Part shown: positions 8,105 through 14,602 of the stretch, one piece after another
Layout: each line of letters begins with the position of its first letter
Numbering within the stretch: position 1 is the stretch's first letter
Assembly (NCBI GenBank): GCA_030064795.1
Contig: JASJEI010000258.1
Span: 1-16,102 of the forward strand
Direction of reading: 5' to 3'
DNA from: Pleurocapsa sp. MO_226.B13
Lineage (GTDB): Bacteria; Cyanobacteriota; Cyanobacteriia; Cyanobacteriales; Xenococcaceae
Length of the DNA: 16,102 nt
Notes under the pieces: model-generated
What the model was told of the DNA's origin: nothing
Seen by the model: the letters and a program-made list of their open reading frames with translations, nothing else
Databases searched by the model: none
Translations under genes and position numbers: made by a program

Positions 8105-9220
8105 ATGACTCAATCTACTAGTCGGTTGTCGATCGCTGTATTAGAAATCTTTGTTGCTCTTTGGTTCGGTATGGCGATCGCTCATTTGGGTTTGGGCAGT
8201 ATTGCCTGGATTTTTGGCGGGATGGGTGCAGGAGTACTGGTAATTAAGAGTTATCAAACTATCTTTAAAAAAACTTTTCGACCGAATAAAACAGGGAGAA
8301 AAATTGGTCAGGCAATGGTCGGTTTATCGATCGGATTAGCGATCGCCGATAGCAATTTATTAGCTGCTTCGGCTCGTTTGCCCCTGTTTATTTTCCTGAC
8401 TATATTTATGCTAGTTTGTGGCAGCGGGATTGGTTATTTTTACTCTCGTATCAGTAACACCAACTTACTCAACGCCATGTTAGCTACTGTACCTGGGGGA
8501 GTGGCCACCATGTCTGGTATTGCTGCCGAATACAATCGCAATGTCTCCCTGGTAGCAATGGTGCAAACCCTCCGCATTACCAGCGTCGTATTAGTTATCC
8601 CCTTGATAGCGGGAATATCGGATCGCACTGTAGAGAGAACCAGTTTTACATTTCAAGATTATCTAATTAATAGCGATCCAGTTTATTTAAGTATTTTAGT
8701 TTTGGCGATCGCTTCTGCCTGGCTAGGAGTCAAAATAGCAGCCAAATCAGGCATTCCTGCTGCTTCTTTTTTTGGTCCGTTAATTGTCGGCATAGTTTTT
8801 AATTATGCGATCGCCTATCTTCCCGTACTCGGCAATTTTAATTTTACACCGCCTCAAGCTATCAGTTTAATCGGTCAAATCTTATTAGGAATTACGGTAG
8901 GTGAAGCCTGGAGTCATCGTGTGGGTATTACTGGCAAAAATATTATTCATGCCTTGATCTCCGTAGCTATGACTATTGCTAGTGGATTTGTTGCTGCAAC
9001 TATTGCTACCTACTTTACTTCTTGGGATTGGTTGACCTGTATGCTCGTGACAGCCCCAGGAGGTTCGACAGAAATGATTTTAGTCGCTCTTGCCCTAGAC
9101 CACAATCCAGAAATCGTTACCGTAGCTCATTCAGTACGCTTAATGGCACTCAACCTATCTTTGCCATTATGGATATTTTTATTTCGTCATTGGGAAAAGC
9201 GATCGAGTGGTTATTCCTAG
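8105..9220 (+). CDS. AbrB-duplication family membrane protein
   Basis: This 371-residue, highly hydrophobic protein (about 9-11 membrane segments) belongs to the family in which one membrane module is duplicated (Pfam AbrB, TIGR AbrB_dup), sometimes labelled ammonia-monooxygenase-like. Its two halves repeat the same signatures: ATVPGGVATMSGIAAEYNRN with AMVQTLRI (about 127-158), and VTAPGGSTEMILVALALDHN with VAHSVRL (about 315-346). Despite the name it is not a DNA-binding AbrB; a transport or permease role is likely, the substrate unknown. The ATG at 8105 has AAGG about 9 nt upstream. A TCTCTC/GAGAGA inverted repeat (8064-8085) in the leader may be regulatory but is weak. It appears to be monocistronic, followed by a long heptad-repeat tract. 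Confidence 0.9.
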   Translation: MTQSTSRLSIAVLEIFVALWFGMAIAHLGLGSIAWIFGGMGAGVLVIKSYQTIFKKTFRPNKTGRKIGQAMVGLSIGLAIADSNLLAASARLPLFIFLTIFMLVCGSGIGYFYSRISNTNLLNAMLATVPGGVATMSGIAAEYNRNVSLVAMVQTLRITSVVLVIPLIAGISDRTVERTSFTFQDYLINSDPVYLSILVLAIASAWLGVKIAAKSGIPAASFFGPLIVGIVFNYAIAYLPVLGNFNFTPPQAISLIGQILLGITVGEAWSHRVGITGKNIIHALISVAMTIASGFVAATIATYFTSWDWLTCMLVTAPGGSTEMILVALALDHNPEIVTVAHSVRLMALNLSLPLWIFLFRHWEKRSSGYS

Positions 9221-9242
9221 GGACTTTCGGTACTGTTCCCCA

Positions 9243-9334
9243 TTACAGTCGCTAGTCATTAGTTCGGGGTGGTTAGTCGTTCCTTGCTCCTTACTCCTTG
9301 TTCCTCGTTCCTCATTCCTCATTCCTTGCTCCTT
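9243..9334. repeat. Heptanucleotide tandem repeat tract (13 units)
   Basis: A continuous period-7 tract follows the AbrB-dup gene. The first units end in AGT or GGT (for example CGCTAGT, CATTAGT, GGTTAGT) and pass in register into eight units of the type NNTTCCT or NNCTCCT (consensus RYTCCTY in the shifted frame, 9279-9334). This is the STRR class described in cyanobacteria. It occupies part of the 381-bp spacer 9221-9601; the remainder (9335-9588) is AT-rich with one HIP1-containing stretch and nothing else I can identify except the tautomerase RBS. Confidence 0.8.
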
Positions 9335-9588
9335 GGACAAAATAATTAATTAATTCTATATATTGAAGCTAATTGTATTCACTGGTAGCCAATCATACCA
9401 AAAATATAGATGTCAAAAAGCTAAGTTTTTAACAAGAGCGAGAAATAGTATTAGCAAGCGCGGTCTTGAGCGATCGCTATATTTCCATTATTTTAATTAG
9501 TCGCGATTTCAAAACAAATTTGACTCCAGGTATTGACTGCAAAAAGACAAAATTTCGCTCTAATCTACAGCACTAAAAATTAATAATT

Positions 9589-9594
9589 AAGGAG
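9589..9594 (+). promoter_or_regulatory. Ribosome-binding site of the tautomerase gene
   Basis: AAGGAG, 7 nt before the ATG at 9602, is a near-ideal Shine-Dalgarno sequence and fixes that start. Confidence 0.75.
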
Positions 9595-9601
9595 AAATCG
9601 A

Positions 9602-9823
9602 ATGCCATTTGTAACCATTCAAATTGCCGAAGGACACTCCGTAGAAAAGAAACGAGAACTAGCCAAAGCTGTTACCGATACTATAGTTTCTAGTTTGGGA
9701 ACCAAACCCGAATGGGTAACGATTCATATTGATGAATTCAATCGAGAAAATTGGGCAGTTGGGGGCAAACTACACATCGATAAACACTCTGGTAGACATA
9801 GAGAAAAAGCTATTGATAATTAA
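9602..9823 (+). CDS. 4-oxalocrotonate tautomerase family protein
   Basis: After initiator removal the protein begins with the catalytic N-terminal proline (MPFVTIQIAEGHSVEKKREL), the hallmark of the tautomerase superfamily. KRELAKAVTDTIVSSLGTKP forms the single helix and EWVTIHIDEFNRENWAVGG the second strand and loop. At 73 residues it is slightly longer than the usual 60-65 residue 4-OT subunit; the extra is a basic tail (HIDKHSGRHREKAIDN). Such proteins assemble as hexamers or trimers and catalyse keto-enol tautomerisation or related proton transfers. No aromatic-degradation genes are nearby, so the physiological substrate is unknown. It is first of four plus-strand genes up to 11297. Confidence 0.9.
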   Translation: MPFVTIQIAEGHSVEKKRELAKAVTDTIVSSLGTKPEWVTIHIDEFNRENWAVGGKLHIDKHSGRHREKAIDN

Positions 9824-9840
9824 TTATCGCGAATCGCCCC

Positions 9841-9903
9841 TACAGTTATTAGTCATCGATCGCTGGTTAAAAAGGACAAAAGACAAATAATAAATAACTA
9901 ACA
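9841..9903. repeat. Heptad repeat tract preceded by a half-palindrome
   Basis: Starting at CGCCCCTACAGT (about 9835-9846), the spacer runs in period-7 units: TACAGTT, ATTAGTC, then purine-rich units of the type ACAAAAG/ACAAATA. The junction is the same one seen at 10621-10671, where the right arm of the CCCCTAC palindrome leads into heptads. Confidence 0.65.
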
Positions 9904-9934
9904 AAAATTTAATTTGGTAGGAGAACTAATAATC

Positions 9935-10261
9935 ATGGAATTAACATCAACAGATGCCGAAAAATTAGCGTTAGAATTTTTTCTAGAAGATTATGAAATT
10001 CCTGAAGACGACTGCGATTTCTTTATTCCCCTGAGTTCTCATAGTGTAGAAAATCGCTGGTATGTAGTGGAACTTGGAGTAGAAGGCTTACCCGACAAGT
10101 GGATAATTCAAGTTTACGATGAAACCAAAGATTGCGATCCCTGCTTTACCTTTGTCTCACCGATAAAAGCGACTGAAAGCGATACAGGATTAGAAGAAAT
10201 GCCAGAAAGTATTGCCGAAATATTGCGATCGGAACGTCAGAATTTAGTTGTTAGTCGTTAA
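9935..10261 (+). CDS. Small acidic protein of unknown function (paralog 1)
   Basis: I do not recognise this 108-residue family. It is strongly acidic and appears mixed alpha/beta: helix STDAEKLALEFFLEDYEIP, then strands WYVVELGVEGLPDKWIIQVY, a CDPC motif, FTFVSPI and a final helix. It is clearly homologous to the next gene, about two fifths identical by eye, with shared STxAEKLA, G-PD-WI-VYD, C-[DE]-P-C, SPI and a LE-[LM]-P stretch. I use the ATG at 9935, which has AGGAG at 9919-9923 (spacing 11); the TTG at 9914 lies upstream of that SD. The last residues (NLVVSR) and the stop codon are encoded by a heptad-repeat tract, so the true conserved C-terminus probably ends near SERQ. The architecture faintly recalls small immunity-type proteins, but this is only a resemblance. 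Confidence 0.8.
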   Translation: MELTSTDAEKLALEFFLEDYEIPEDDCDFFIPLSSHSVENRWYVVELGVEGLPDKWIIQVYDETKDCDPCFTFVSPIKATESDTGLEEMPESIAEILRSERQNLVVSR

Positions 10262-10278
10262 TCATTGGTCATTAATTA
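10244..10278. repeat. Heptad repeat tract overlapping a stop codon
   Basis: Five 7-nt units (TTAGTTG, TTAGTCG, TTAATCA and two more of the same pattern) run through the end of the upstream gene: the TAA at 10259-10261 and the last few codons lie inside the repeat. Confidence 0.7.
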
Positions 10279-10296
10279 GAGACAAAGAATAAAAAA

Positions 10297-10605
10297 ATGC
10301 TCGATTCAACCGAAGCCGAAAAATTAGCCTTTACATTTTTAACTAATGAGTGGAATGTACCATCAGAAGATCGAGATTGGTTTACAATAATTTCTTCTTC
10401 TACTTTGGGAGAAGAAGGTTATAACGTAGAAATTGGTATAGATGGTTTTCCCGATCGCTGGATCGTAGAAGTATACGATAATGGCAAATGCGAGCCTTGT
10501 TATGAATTCACCTCACCCATCCGAGATTCAGAAACCAACAGCGATCTAGAAGATTTACCAGATTGGATTGCACAGGTATTAATAGCAGAGAGAAAGCATA
10601 GGTAG
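10297..10605 (+). CDS. Small acidic protein of unknown function (paralog 2)
   Basis: This 102-residue protein is the tandem paralog of the preceding gene (35-bp gap). Shared landmarks in order are STEAEKLAFTF (4-14), GYNVEIGIDGFPDRWIVEVY (about 42-61), CEPC, FTSPI and DLEDLPDWIAQVLIAER. The CEPC motif aligns with CDPC in its partner, and the two motifs sit at the same place before the SPI strand, so both cysteines look conserved and could bind metal or form a disulfide. The ATG at 10297 has only an A-rich leader, so translation may depend on coupling to the upstream gene. Its stop codon is immediately followed by a strong palindrome. Function unknown; no transmembrane segment or signal peptide is visible. 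Confidence 0.82.
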   Translation: MLDSTEAEKLAFTFLTNEWNVPSEDRDWFTIISSSTLGEEGYNVEIGIDGFPDRWIVEVYDNGKCEPCYEFTSPIRDSETNSDLEDLPDWIAQVLIAERKHR

Positions 10606-10632
10606 TAGGGGTGAATGGCTATTCGCCCCTAC
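10605..10632. repeat. Strong palindromic hairpin, REP-like, at gene end
   Basis: GTAGGGGTGAAT and ATTCGCCCCTAC form a 12-bp stem with a single G-T wobble and a 4-nt loop (GGCT). It begins at the last base of the upstream stop codon and runs straight into heptad repeats. There is no T-tract, so it is more likely a dispersed palindrome, or an mRNA 3'-end stabiliser or attenuator, than a classic terminator. A right-half copy (CGCCCCTACAG) occurs at about 9835. Confidence 0.75.
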
Positions 10633-10671
10633 AGTCATTGGTTGCTAAAGACGAAGAACAAAGGACAAATT
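10630..10671. repeat. Heptad repeat tract supplying an RBS
   Basis: Six 7-nt units (TACAGTC, ATTGGTT, then GCTAAAG-, ACAAAGG-type) continue from the palindrome. The ACAAAGG unit plus the next base provides AAGGA at 10661-10665, 8 nt before the ATG of the CDO-like gene. Confidence 0.7.
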
Positions 10672-10673
10672 AA

Positions 10674-11297
10674 ATGAAAACAGCAGATTGGTTGGTAAAA
10701 GCAGATGGTGTTTGCCGTCTATGTAAATCCGTGCGTGAGTGGGATTTGCTAGCTGAAGAATATCGACTGTATCGATTTTTAACTGAAGTGGAAGATATTA
10801 CCAGGTTAGCTGCTGCCGAAGGAATCGACGAAGAAAGTTCTCTGTCGGGACTGCGGATGTTGGTTAGAAAATTGCTGCTTAACTGCTATACTGTCAAAAC
10901 TCGCCTACCCGAACCGAATCAAAAGACGGGAGTTTCTGTAGTCATGCTCTACGATGAATTAGGATTTCCCTTGACCATCCAGACAGAAATGAATTTACCT
11001 GGAACTACTTCCTCAATTCATAATCACGGCACTTGGGGGGTTGTCATGGTGTTACAAGGTAAACTAAAAAATACTTTTTGGAAACGCGATCCTACCCCCG
11101 AATTTCCCGATAAAATCGATCGCGTTGGCGAAAGAATTATCGAATCAGGAGATATTATCAGCTTTACTACCTCCGCAATTCATAGTACCGAAGCAGTAGG
11201 CGACGAACCTACGATTACTTTTAATCTATATGGGGAAACTCATGGTGGTAAAAGATATCAGTTCGATTTCGAGAAGCAGACTGCGAAGCATTTTTGA
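10674..11297 (+). CDS. Cysteine-dioxygenase-like cupin
   Basis: This 207-residue, single-barrel cupin resembles the cysteine dioxygenase / COG5553 group. The first motif SSIHNHGTWGVVMVLQGKLK (113-132) supplies H116 and H118 and the second (SFTTSAIHSTEAVGDEPT, 163-180) supplies H170, a 3-His iron site without the cupin glutamate. ITFNLYGETH (181-190) aligns with the SLHLY segment of CDO: the tyrosine is kept as Y186, but the triad histidine is N184. The cysteine that crosslinks to Tyr in mammalian CDO is absent, as in many bacterial thiol dioxygenases. It may oxidise a thiol, but cysteine itself is unproven. The N-terminal 80 residues are helical, with CRLC near residue 14. The RBS comes from a heptad repeat. 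It is convergent with the GNAT gene (3-bp gap). Confidence 0.82.
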   Translation: MKTADWLVKADGVCRLCKSVREWDLLAEEYRLYRFLTEVEDITRLAAAEGIDEESSLSGLRMLVRKLLLNCYTVKTRLPEPNQKTGVSVVMLYDELGFPLTIQTEMNLPGTTSSIHNHGTWGVVMVLQGKLKNTFWKRDPTPEFPDKIDRVGERIIESGDIISFTTSAIHSTEAVGDEPTITFNLYGETHGGKRYQFDFEKQTAKHF

Positions 11298-11300
11298 TGG

Positions 11301-11314
11301 TTAGTTGTTAGTCA
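11301..11314. repeat. Two heptad repeat units at a stop codon
   Basis: TTAGTTG and TTAGTCA lie across the 3' end of the GNAT gene (minus strand), creating its TAA stop and last four codons. The same units occur at 10244-10257. Confidence 0.6.
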
Positions 11315-11822
11315 TCTCAAAAGTTACTCGCTCGATCCCGTAAACTAAAACTTCCTTTCCGTACACTTCTGCTTGGTCTTGCAGTTTTTCTCCCAATTTT
11401 TCGGCTACTCGGATCGATCTAGTATTACCAGGATGAATCAAACTGACTATGCGATCGCGTTTTAACTCCCTAAAAGCATAGTTAAGTAAAGCTTTTGCTC
11501 CTTCGGTAGCGTAGCCTTTTCCCCAATAATTACGATTTAAAATCCAACCAAGCTCAAATCCCGGCCATCCTTCAGGATTGAGAAACCCAATTCTACCCAC
11601 AACTACTTTACTAGAGCGTTCTTCAACTGCCAAAACACCATAGCCTCTTAGTTGCCAATGTCCGAAAATAGTAGCCATACTCATCCAAGCTTGCGATCTA
11701 GTCATTGCTTTTCCATTACCAATGAAGCGCGTCACTTCTGGTTCGGAAAAAATTTGCAAGTAGTCCTCAAAGTCTGATTCGCGGAACTTTCTTAAAATCA
11801 AACGCTCTGTTTCAATTAACAT
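11301..11822 (-). CDS. GNAT N-acetyltransferase, RimJ/RimL type
   Basis: This 173-residue protein opens with the RimJ/RimL hallmark IETERLILRKFRESDFEDYL (3-22). FELGWILNRNYWGKGYATEG (89-108) contains the acetyl-CoA-binding pyrophosphate loop RNYWGKGYA, followed by ALLNYAF and the motif B segment HPGNTRSIRVAEKLG (130-144). The family N-acetylates protein N-termini (ribosomal proteins) or small amines; the substrate here is unknown. The length is complete. The ATG at 11820-11822 has a weak GAAGA SD. The last residues MTNN and the stop codon are encoded by two heptad repeats. It is divergent from SelO with 28 bp between starts. Confidence 0.92.
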   Translation of the reverse strand: MLIETERLILRKFRESDFEDYLQIFSEPEVTRFIGNGKAMTRSQAWMSMATIFGHWQLRGYGVLAVEERSSKVVVGRIGFLNPEGWPGFELGWILNRNYWGKGYATEGAKALLNYAFRELKRDRIVSLIHPGNTRSIRVAEKLGEKLQDQAEVYGKEVLVYGIERVTFEMTNN

Positions 11823-11850
11823 CGATCTTCATTAGTTAATAAAAATTACA

Positions 11851-13278
11851 TTGAACGATCTACAATCAACCAGCAATCCCTTTTTCGATCTTAATTACGA
11901 ACCCGCTTTAGAGTCCTTGGGTGACGATTTTTACGATCGCGTACAACCTGCTAAGTTTTCTGGTCATATTCTACGCTTTCGCAACGATAAACTGCTGCCT
12001 ATTCTTGGTTTGGATTCTAATGCAGTTAACGATGAGCATTTTCTCGATTTTGGCGGTCGTTTTCGGGGCAAACAATCCTGTTTGGCATTACGCTATCACG
12101 GCTATCAGTTCGGTCAATACAACCCCTATTTAGGAGATGGAAGGGGGTTTCTTTACGGTCAGGTACGGGGAATTGACGGGCAATTATACGATTTTGGCAC
12201 TAAGGGATCGGGACAAACTCCTCATTCACAGTCTAGGGATGGTCGCTTAACTCTTAAAGGTGGAATACGGGAAGTTCTGGCTGCGGAGGCGTTACATTAT
12301 TCGGGAGTGAGAACATCTCGCTGTTTGAGTTTGATTGAGACCGAAGCTTTTACCAGAGAAGGCGAGACAGTTCGGGGTGCGGTGATGGTGCGCTTTAGCG
12401 GTTCTCATCTGCGTTTTGGTACTTTTGAACGTTTGGAATACTACGATCGCCCAGATTTAATTAAGCAATTATTAGACCATGTAATTGAATGTTATTATCC
12501 TCATTTGTGGCAGCAACCAGACTGTTATCTTAACTTCTATGCCGAACTAGTACAGCGGATCGCTCGACTGGTAGGGCAATGGATGGCCGTAGGCTTTTGT
12601 CATGGAGTTCTCAATACCGATAATATGTCGATCGCGGGAGAAAGCTTTGATTATGGCCCTTATGCCTTTATCGATACCTACAATCCTTATTTTACCGCTG
12701 CTAAATTCGATCGCCAGGGAAGATATAGTTATCGCAACCAGCCCAGTATCTGTCGTTGGAATCTAGAGATGTTGCAGCGTCCACTATCGGCAGTAATTTC
12801 TGTCTCCCAAATGGATGCGGCTTTAGATAGTTTCTCTGAGTCTTACACCCATTATTATCATCAGCAGATGCTTCGCAAGTTAGGATTCGATCGCCTGTCT
12901 TATTTAGAAACAGAAGAATTAATCGATCTGACCCTACAGTTTTTGTTTCTAACTAAAGTTAATTATGGTCAATTTTTTAGTCAAATCAGACAAAAATTTT
13001 CCCTTCAATGGTGCAAAGATGCTAACCATATTTTGCAAGATTTAAAGTTTTTAGTATCTGGAGAAGAAATCGATATTTTAAAACGTTGGTGCTGGTTTTA
13101 TCAGCAATTATTGTTAGAGCGATCGCCTGAAGAAATCACTCAAATTGCTCGACGTTTGCAAACAGCAAATCCTCTAGTTGTCTTATCAACATCAAAAATA
13201 GAGAGTATTTGGAAGACAATTAACGAACATGATAATTGGCAAGCTTTTATTGATTATCTCAAGCTGATTCAGAGTTAA
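11851..13278 (+). CDS. selO: SelO-family protein adenylyltransferase (YdiU-like pseudokinase)
   Basis: SelO proteins are kinase-fold enzymes that bind ATP upside down and AMPylate protein Ser/Thr/Tyr. Family signatures are present: FFDLNYEPALESLGDDFY at the N-terminus, YDFGTKGSGQTPHSQSRDGR (113-132), LTLKGGIREVLAAEALHYSG (133-152), the catalytic-loop equivalent GFCHGVLNTDNMSI (248-261) and the metal-binding FDYGP (266-270). At 475 residues it is close to the 480-residue norm. The C-terminus differs: after ARRLQTANP it reads VVLSTSKIESIWKTINEHDN and ends LKLIQS, without the Cys-containing CxSS-type tail for which many SelO proteins are known. The only start consistent with homology is TTG at 11851, since a TAG precedes it and no nearby Met exists; there is no clear SD. 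Confidence 0.93.
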   Translation: MNDLQSTSNPFFDLNYEPALESLGDDFYDRVQPAKFSGHILRFRNDKLLPILGLDSNAVNDEHFLDFGGRFRGKQSCLALRYHGYQFGQYNPYLGDGRGFLYGQVRGIDGQLYDFGTKGSGQTPHSQSRDGRLTLKGGIREVLAAEALHYSGVRTSRCLSLIETEAFTREGETVRGAVMVRFSGSHLRFGTFERLEYYDRPDLIKQLLDHVIECYYPHLWQQPDCYLNFYAELVQRIARLVGQWMAVGFCHGVLNTDNMSIAGESFDYGPYAFIDTYNPYFTAAKFDRQGRYSYRNQPSICRWNLEMLQRPLSAVISVSQMDAALDSFSESYTHYYHQQMLRKLGFDRLSYLETEELIDLTLQFLFLTKVNYGQFFSQIRQKFSLQWCKDANHILQDLKFLVSGEEIDILKRWCWFYQQLLLERSPEEITQIARRLQTANPLVVLSTSKIESIWKTINEHDNWQAFIDYLKLIQS

Positions 13279-13372
13279 TATAGCATCCCGATCTATTCGA
13301 TTGTCAACCAGATTGTGAACTAGGGAAAAATTATTGTCAGGCGGAAAAGATAGAACCTTTTGTAGTAATTTT

Positions 13373-14197
13373 TTAACCCGATGGAACTAAATACATCGTT
13401 CTGTTTCTGATAACATCTTCTGGACGCATTAAAGGTCTAGTTTTCTTCTCTGGTGGTTCGGGTTTCTTTCTCCTTTTCGGGGGTTGAATCAGATTTACGT
13501 CGATTAGTTTCTCTGGAGGGAAGATTTCACTGAGGATAAATTCATCTTGAGATATTAGATCCCAAATATCTGCCAAACGTCGAAACTTTCTAGCTTTGTC
13601 TCCCATCTTTAGTATCCACCCGCCAACAGTGCGCTGCACGTCCATACAGGCGTGATGTGCCAGTCTGAGGACTCGTTTGAGACTCAACCGTATGACAGGA
13701 GAAGCATCTTTAGCCCGACGTATCACCTGTTTTGCGCATTCGAGATCTTTTTTGAGGATCTGGTTTTCTCGTTCTAGTTCTCTGTATCTTTGTCGGGCAA
13801 GTTCTTGTTCTGCTTCTAGTTGAGAAATGGTGTTTTCTAGAATTTTTATTCTCTTTTCTAATTCGTTCGGAGTTTTTGCTTCTGTTTTTAATACTGGACG
13901 AGGTTTTGAGGGTGTGTCGCTGAAAGGTATTTCTAGATTTTCTGGGTAGTTATGGTTTGCTTCTTTTAGTGGTTGGTTTTTTGATTCTGTAACGGTAATG
14001 TGTTGAATGTTAACGGCTTCGTAACCACCGCGATCTAGTTGTACCGTCCATTTTGGGGGAGAAGTACGTTCTATGGGATGAATTAATGTTCCCTTGTAAC
14101 TGCGATCGCCGTAAAGGTATATTTTGTCTCCTGAAGAAAGTGAAGATTGTTTGTCTCCCGATCGCGATCTTGAGTTAGATGTTATATTTGATAGCAT
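13373..14197 (-). CDS. KOW/SH3-like plus coiled-coil protein of unknown function
   Basis: I do not recognise a named family. The 274-residue protein has a small beta-rich N-terminal domain (about 22-70: SGDKIYLYGDRSYKGTLIHP, then WTVQLDRGGYEAVNIQHITV) that looks like a KOW/SH3-type barrel. A linker rich in Pro/Ser follows, then a coiled coil (about 110-163, NELEKRIKILENTISQLEAE onward), a basic helical segment (LSLKRVLRLAHHACMDVQRT; WILKMGDKARKFRRLADIWD; about 171-213) and a basic tail (PPKRRKKPEPPEKKTR, 239-254). The charge and layout suggest nucleic-acid binding, an inference. The ATG has TAGGAAA just upstream. It is divergent from the RHH-like gene (214-bp spacer), suggesting linked control. 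Confidence 0.8.
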   Translation of the reverse strand: MLSNITSNSRSRSGDKQSSLSSGDKIYLYGDRSYKGTLIHPIERTSPPKWTVQLDRGGYEAVNIQHITVTESKNQPLKEANHNYPENLEIPFSDTPSKPRPVLKTEAKTPNELEKRIKILENTISQLEAEQELARQRYRELERENQILKKDLECAKQVIRRAKDASPVIRLSLKRVLRLAHHACMDVQRTVGGWILKMGDKARKFRRLADIWDLISQDEFILSEIFPPEKLIDVNLIQPPKRRKKPEPPEKKTRPLMRPEDVIRNRTMYLVPSG

Positions 14198-14411
14198 AAT
14201 TTCCTATTTATTTAGGTAAAGCGGGGCGATCGCTCTAATTCCGCCAAGAATTTTAATTGGCGATCGCTCATTCAAACCAAGTATACCAAATAAAGTATCA
14301 CTTTTTCACTTGTTAACACGAGAAATCAATTAACTTTTGTTTAAAGATTTTAATTTTTCTCTTTCTATTTAGCTTCAACTACTGGCAGGAGCAATTAAGA
14401 TTTCATTAGTT
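14198..14411. promoter_or_regulatory. Divergent intergenic region with paired HIP1 sites
   Basis: This spacer must carry promoters for both divergent genes. It contains two GCGATCGCTC stretches (about 14226 and 14261) flanking an imperfect dyad (CGCCAA, 9 nt, TTGGCG, about 14242-14264), which could be an operator for the adjacent RHH-like protein. I cannot assign -35/-10 boxes reliably. Confidence 0.3.
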
Positions 14412-14597
14412 ATGGCAAACCCCAATCCAAAATTAGAAAATCTAAAGCCCTTCACAACAGATAAAGAAGAATCTTGCACCGCACAAATGAATGTAAGAGT
14501 TCCACCTTCGTTAATTGCTAAGATTAAGCAAAAGGAAAATTGGCAGGAATTTGTTAGGCAAACTTTGAAAAAGGCTTTGGAAGCTGAGTCTGCATAG
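14412..14597 (+). CDS. Small ribbon-helix-helix-like protein
   Basis: This 61-residue protein begins MANPNPKLENLKPF and after a polar N-terminal arm has AQMNVRVPPSLIAKIKQKEN followed by WQEFVRQTLKKALEAE. A short strand (MNVRVP), helix (PSLIAKIKQK) and second helix (NWQEFVRQTLKKAL) match the layout of RHH (MetJ/Arc) DNA-binding proteins, which dimerise through the strand. Similar MANPNP-starting proteins are, from memory, recurrent in cyanobacteria. It is probably a small DNA-binding regulator, though no toxin partner is evident. The SD is weak (TTAAGA, about 13-18 nt upstream). A minus-strand PAS-like frame overlaps its entire length, but the RHH reading is the more coherent one here. The stop codon lies in a hairpin. 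Confidence 0.72.
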   Translation: MANPNPKLENLKPFTTDKEESCTAQMNVRVPPSLIAKIKQKENWQEFVRQTLKKALEAESA

Positions 14598-14602
14598 CTT
14601 CC
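14579..14602 (+). terminator. Hairpin across the RHH stop codon
   Basis: GGAAGCT (14579-14585) and AGCTTCC (14596-14602) form a 7-bp stem with a 10-nt loop, spanning the TAG at 14595-14597, with a moderately T-rich stretch (ATTTGATTTTCTT) after it. It could be a terminator or an antisense-interaction site; support is modest. Confidence 0.35.

Noticed and set aside
9279..9334. Possible CRISPR-like array
   Set aside because: Units are 7 nt with no spacers; this is an STRR tract.
9815..9828. 14-bp palindrome GATAATTAATTATC at the tautomerase stop
   Set aside because: Almost all A/T, partly coding, and no T-tract; probably chance.
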